Positions 62,248 to 64,000 of a stretch of DNA of 64,000 nt are shown one piece after another (position 1 is the first letter of the stretch; each line of letters begins with the position of its first letter). A program made the translations under genes and the position numbers. The DNA is from Haloarcula sp. H-GB4 (lineage in GTDB: Archaea; Halobacteriota; Halobacteria; Halobacteriales; Haloarculaceae): assembly GCF_030848575.1 (NCBI RefSeq), contig NZ_JAVDDX010000004.1:62001-126000 (forward strand), read 5' to 3'. Under the pieces are notes generated by a model. The model searched no databases. It worked only from the letters and a program-made list of their open reading frames with translations, and had not been told where the DNA came from.

Positions 62248-62583
62248 ATGCGCATTCCAGTCCCCAATAACAAACTCGTCGCCTTCACGCTGGCAAGTGC
62301 CCTCCTCACAGCCATCGTGGCTGGTGGCCTTGCAATGCCCGGCGTCGGCTTCGGGCAAACTGGTGGGCAATCTGACTCGTCTGGAACGTCCGCGTCGGAC
62401 GCTTCTCAACAGGTTGCTGCCGATACCCCAACGCCCAATCAGGAGTTCACGCCAGCAGTCCAGACACAATCCGGCTACGAGGAGGAAGAGCACGAGGAGT
62501 ATGACGGAGACGAGGACGACGAAGACCACGAGGAAGAATACGAAGCGGAAGACGAGGACGAAGAACACGAAGAGGATGAGTGA
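62248..62583 (+). CDS. Secreted protein with Asp/Glu/His-rich tail
   Basis: The 111-residue protein has a signal helix (about residues 9-33, KLVAFTLASALLTAIVAGGL), a Ser/Gln/Thr linker, and a tail of about 35 residues made almost only of Glu, Asp, His and Tyr (EEEEHEEYDGDEDDEDHEEE). The tail could bind metal ions or act as an ionic spacer. The gene starts the ApbE operon: its stop is 5 bp from the apbE ATG. In an operon with ApbE a secreted flavoprotein is expected, but no flavinylation motif is visible here. Confidence 0.7.
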   Translation: MRIPVPNNKLVAFTLASALLTAIVAGGLAMPGVGFGQTGGQSDSSGTSASDASQQVAADTPTPNQEFTPAVQTQSGYEEEEHEEYDGDEDDEDHEEEYEAEDEDEEHEEDE

Positions 62584-62588
62584 CCAAG

Positions 62589-63458
62589 ATGATGGAATCG
62601 CTCGCATCGCTCACTACACGGTTCGGAGACAGTCGCCGCGAGTTCGATTGCTGTGATACGACGTTTCGAGTCCAGGCGACGGGTGTCCGGGCCGGCGCTG
62701 CGGTGACCGCGGCGCGAGACACGGCCGAGTCACTCGAAGCTCAGCTGAACGCCTTTGATGAAGCGAGTGCCGTCAGCAAACTTAACCGCGGAGGAGAGGT
62801 CGTGAATGAGCACATTGCCCGTATCGTTCGCCGTGGACTCGAATACAAGGATCGGACCGATGGAGTGTTTGATATCCATCAGGGCCGCATTGAGCAGGAA
62901 CTCAAAACGTTCCTGGGTGGCGACAGTGAAACACCCCCCACAGAATTTGACGCTGGAACAGTCCGCGTTAGCGGCTCTCAGGTCGCTGCTGATGTCGAAC
63001 TTGACCTCAATGGTCTCGCGAAGGGATATATTGTCGATTGTGCTAGCAAGACACTCGCAGGTCTCGGTCGACGTGGGTTCGTCAGCGGCGGGGGAGATAT
63101 GTCTCCGCCGACCGGCCCGGTCGCAATTGAGAGCCCGTACGGCGACGACACACCGCTGAAGATTCTGGAGACGGACTGGCACGTCGCGACATCCGGCGGA
63201 TACCGACGTTCACGAAACGGCACGGACCACATATATGACTCGACTACCGAGTCGCTCGGCTCGCGCCACGAGTCCGTTACCGTCGTCGCGCGTCGGGACT
63301 GTATGGAAGCTGATGCCCTAGCGACGACGTTGGCCGCACTCCCACTTGATGAGGCACATGTATTAGCCACCGAATGGGATGGGATGGAGGCGCTGATTAT
63401 TCACGATGGCATCTTCCACACGACAGACGGGTTTGAGACACATGTCAGGGACACATAA
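62589..63458 (+). CDS. apbE: FAD:protein FMN transferase
   Basis: The 289-residue protein is of the ApbE family, which uses FAD to attach FMN to Ser/Thr of extracytoplasmic proteins. Visible marks are DTTFRVQATG near 22, LNAFDEASAVSKLNRGG near 51, DLNGLAKGYIVDCASKTL near 138 (usually DLGGIAKGYAVD), GFVSGGGDM near 162, ATSGGYRRS near 200 and the metal/FAD segment MEADALATTLAALPLDEA near 240. No signal peptide is evident. It may start at the ATG at 62589 or at a GTG at 62580 overlapping the previous stop. Confidence 0.88.
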   Translation: MMESLASLTTRFGDSRREFDCCDTTFRVQATGVRAGAAVTAARDTAESLEAQLNAFDEASAVSKLNRGGEVVNEHIARIVRRGLEYKDRTDGVFDIHQGRIEQELKTFLGGDSETPPTEFDAGTVRVSGSQVAADVELDLNGLAKGYIVDCASKTLAGLGRRGFVSGGGDMSPPTGPVAIESPYGDDTPLKILETDWHVATSGGYRRSRNGTDHIYDSTTESLGSRHESVTVVARRDCMEADALATTLAALPLDEAHVLATEWDGMEALIIHDGIFHTTDGFETHVRDT

Positions 63459-63729
63459 ACAGCGAATCACTATTATCGCAATCGTCGTGCTAGTCGTGGC
63501 CGTTCCGGCCCTTTGGCAAATCAGCGGCGTTCGTGCCACCCAAGCGACCGAAGAGAAGCAAAGCGACCTCGTCGCTCAGACCGTTTCGGAGCGACAGGCA
63601 CCGGCGGATTACGACGGGGATGGCATCAACGACTCCACCGACCAGTGTCCGACCCGCCCGGAATCAACGAACGGGTTTCAGGACTCAGACGGGTGCCCAG
63701 ATGTCGTCGAGACGACAGGGGCATCGTAA
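63442..63729 (+). CDS. Secreted thrombospondin type-3-repeat protein
   Basis: The 95-residue protein has an N-terminal membrane/signal helix (ITIIAIVVLVVAVPALW, about 9-25) and a calcium-binding-type module near the end: DYDGDGINDSTDQCPTRPES followed by FQDSDGCPD, with the two Cys of a thrombospondin type 3 repeat. It ends ETTGAS, which recalls, without matching, the S/T-G-A-T/S flavinylation motif. It overlaps apbE by 17 bp, and its stop shares a base with the next ATG (TAATG), so all are co-translated. Confidence 0.75.
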   Translation: MSGTHKQRITIIAIVVLVVAVPALWQISGVRATQATEEKQSDLVAQTVSERQAPADYDGDGINDSTDQCPTRPESTNGFQDSDGCPDVVETTGAS

Positions 63730-64000
63730 TGTCGCAGTTTGTCTGGCTCCTTGACCGGGGTGCCGCGCTCGTCGCATATCCGGTGCTGTACCTGGCGGTA
63801 CTCACCGGTGCCCTCTACAACACAGAGTCGTTCGGCGTGCTCCATGAGGCCGCCCAACGCATACACATCGAACTCTCTGTGCTTGCGATGATCGTTACGC
63901 TACTCCACGCGGGGCTTGGTATCCTTGACGCGTGGTTCGTCGTCAGCGGTCAGGTTCCAGCGCCGGCATACTCGATGCCGTATTTCTTTGGAGGGATCAC
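63729..64000 (+). CDS. Membrane protein of the ApbE operon, partial
   Basis: The frame from 63729 is open to the window end (90 codons). It has hydrophobic helices at about residues 13-31 and 46-70 with histidines at helix ends (LHEAAQRIH near 38-46, LLHAGLG near 59). This pattern would fit a heme-binding or ferric-reductase-like transmembrane protein, but the rest is missing. Its coupling to apbE suggests an electron-transfer role. Confidence 0.6.
   Translation, partial: MSQFVWLLDRGAALVAYPVLYLAVLTGALYNTESFGVLHEAAQRIHIELSVLAMIVTLLHAGLGILDAWFVVSGQVPAPAYSMPYFFGGI

Noticed and set aside
1-64000. CRISPR array
   Set aside because: The dispersed 81-bp units and the 54-bp tandem repeat are not regularly spaced short repeats with unique spacers, and no cas gene is present.
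1-64000. tRNA or rRNA genes
   Set aside because: I saw no cloverleaf-like arms with TTCGANTC-type T-loop context or rRNA sequence; short or unusual RNAs cannot be excluded by eye.

Overview
The window reads as DNA from a halophilic archaeon (class Halobacteria). Proteins are strongly acidic, lipoproteins carry twin-arginine plus lipobox signals, several start codons lie about 25-30 nt below a TATA box with no leader (for example near 8191, 13184, 53724 and 54229), and there are halocyanins, a rod-determining factor RdfA, IS6-type and IS1595/ISH4-type transposases, a TnpB remnant, and fused TRAP-TAXI transporters. Dense IS remnants, a partition-ATPase fossil and many broken genes point to a megaplasmid or a heavily reworked chromosomal island. 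I cannot name the species.

Layout. 1-8.2 kb: potassium/phosphate functions (TrkA, DoxX, an intact PiT permease and a broken one) and a three-gene ABC-2 export operon with a large secreted CARDB-like protein. 8.2-18.7 kb: a graveyard of mobile DNA (IS6 remnants, ParA fossil, TnpB tail, SWIM-finger fragment, IS1595 element, tyrosine recombinase) around a winged-helix/nucleotidyltransferase pair and thiM. 18.9-26.7 kb: an oxidation cluster (SDR, halocyanin, a large lipoprotein resembling copper amine oxidase, two aldehyde dehydrogenases, a regulator). 27.2-29.3 kb: a CBS protein with a HEPN-like C-terminus and rdfA. 29.9-57.2 kb: a long acyl-CoA catabolic island. It holds a 3-hydroxyacyl-CoA dehydrogenase, glutaryl-CoA dehydrogenase, three thiolase-superfamily genes, an acyl-CoA dehydrogenase, an acyl-CoA ligase, two TRAP-TAXI uptake systems, an MFS transporter, a class III CoA-transferase, enoyl-CoA hydratase, two MaoC hydratases, IclR regulator, UspA and etfAB, plus four decayed genes. 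57.3-64 kb: another IS6 copy, a Tat lipoprotein, a two-domain cupredoxin, methylmalonate-semialdehyde dehydrogenase, and an ApbE operon that runs off the end.

How it fits together (inference). TRAP-TAXI systems would import a carboxylate, the ligase or CoA-transferase would activate it, and the dehydrogenase/hydratase/thiolase set would break it down. GcdH suggests that glutaryl-CoA or a related dicarboxyl-CoA is an intermediate, and EtfAB would collect electrons from the two acyl-CoA dehydrogenases. Palindromes of one type flank the IclR gene. The island is partly decayed: a gctAB fusion-deletion, an internally deleted dehydrogenase, a truncated Fe-S protein and a broken ThDP enzyme.

The strongest leads are an HMG-CoA-synthase-like protein without its catalytic cysteine inside a thiolase/DUF35 operon, an 81-bp dispersed repeat family with precise ends, a flavinylation operon of secreted and membrane proteins around ApbE, the CBS-HEPN protein, and the cupredoxin/oxidase/aldehyde dehydrogenase cluster.
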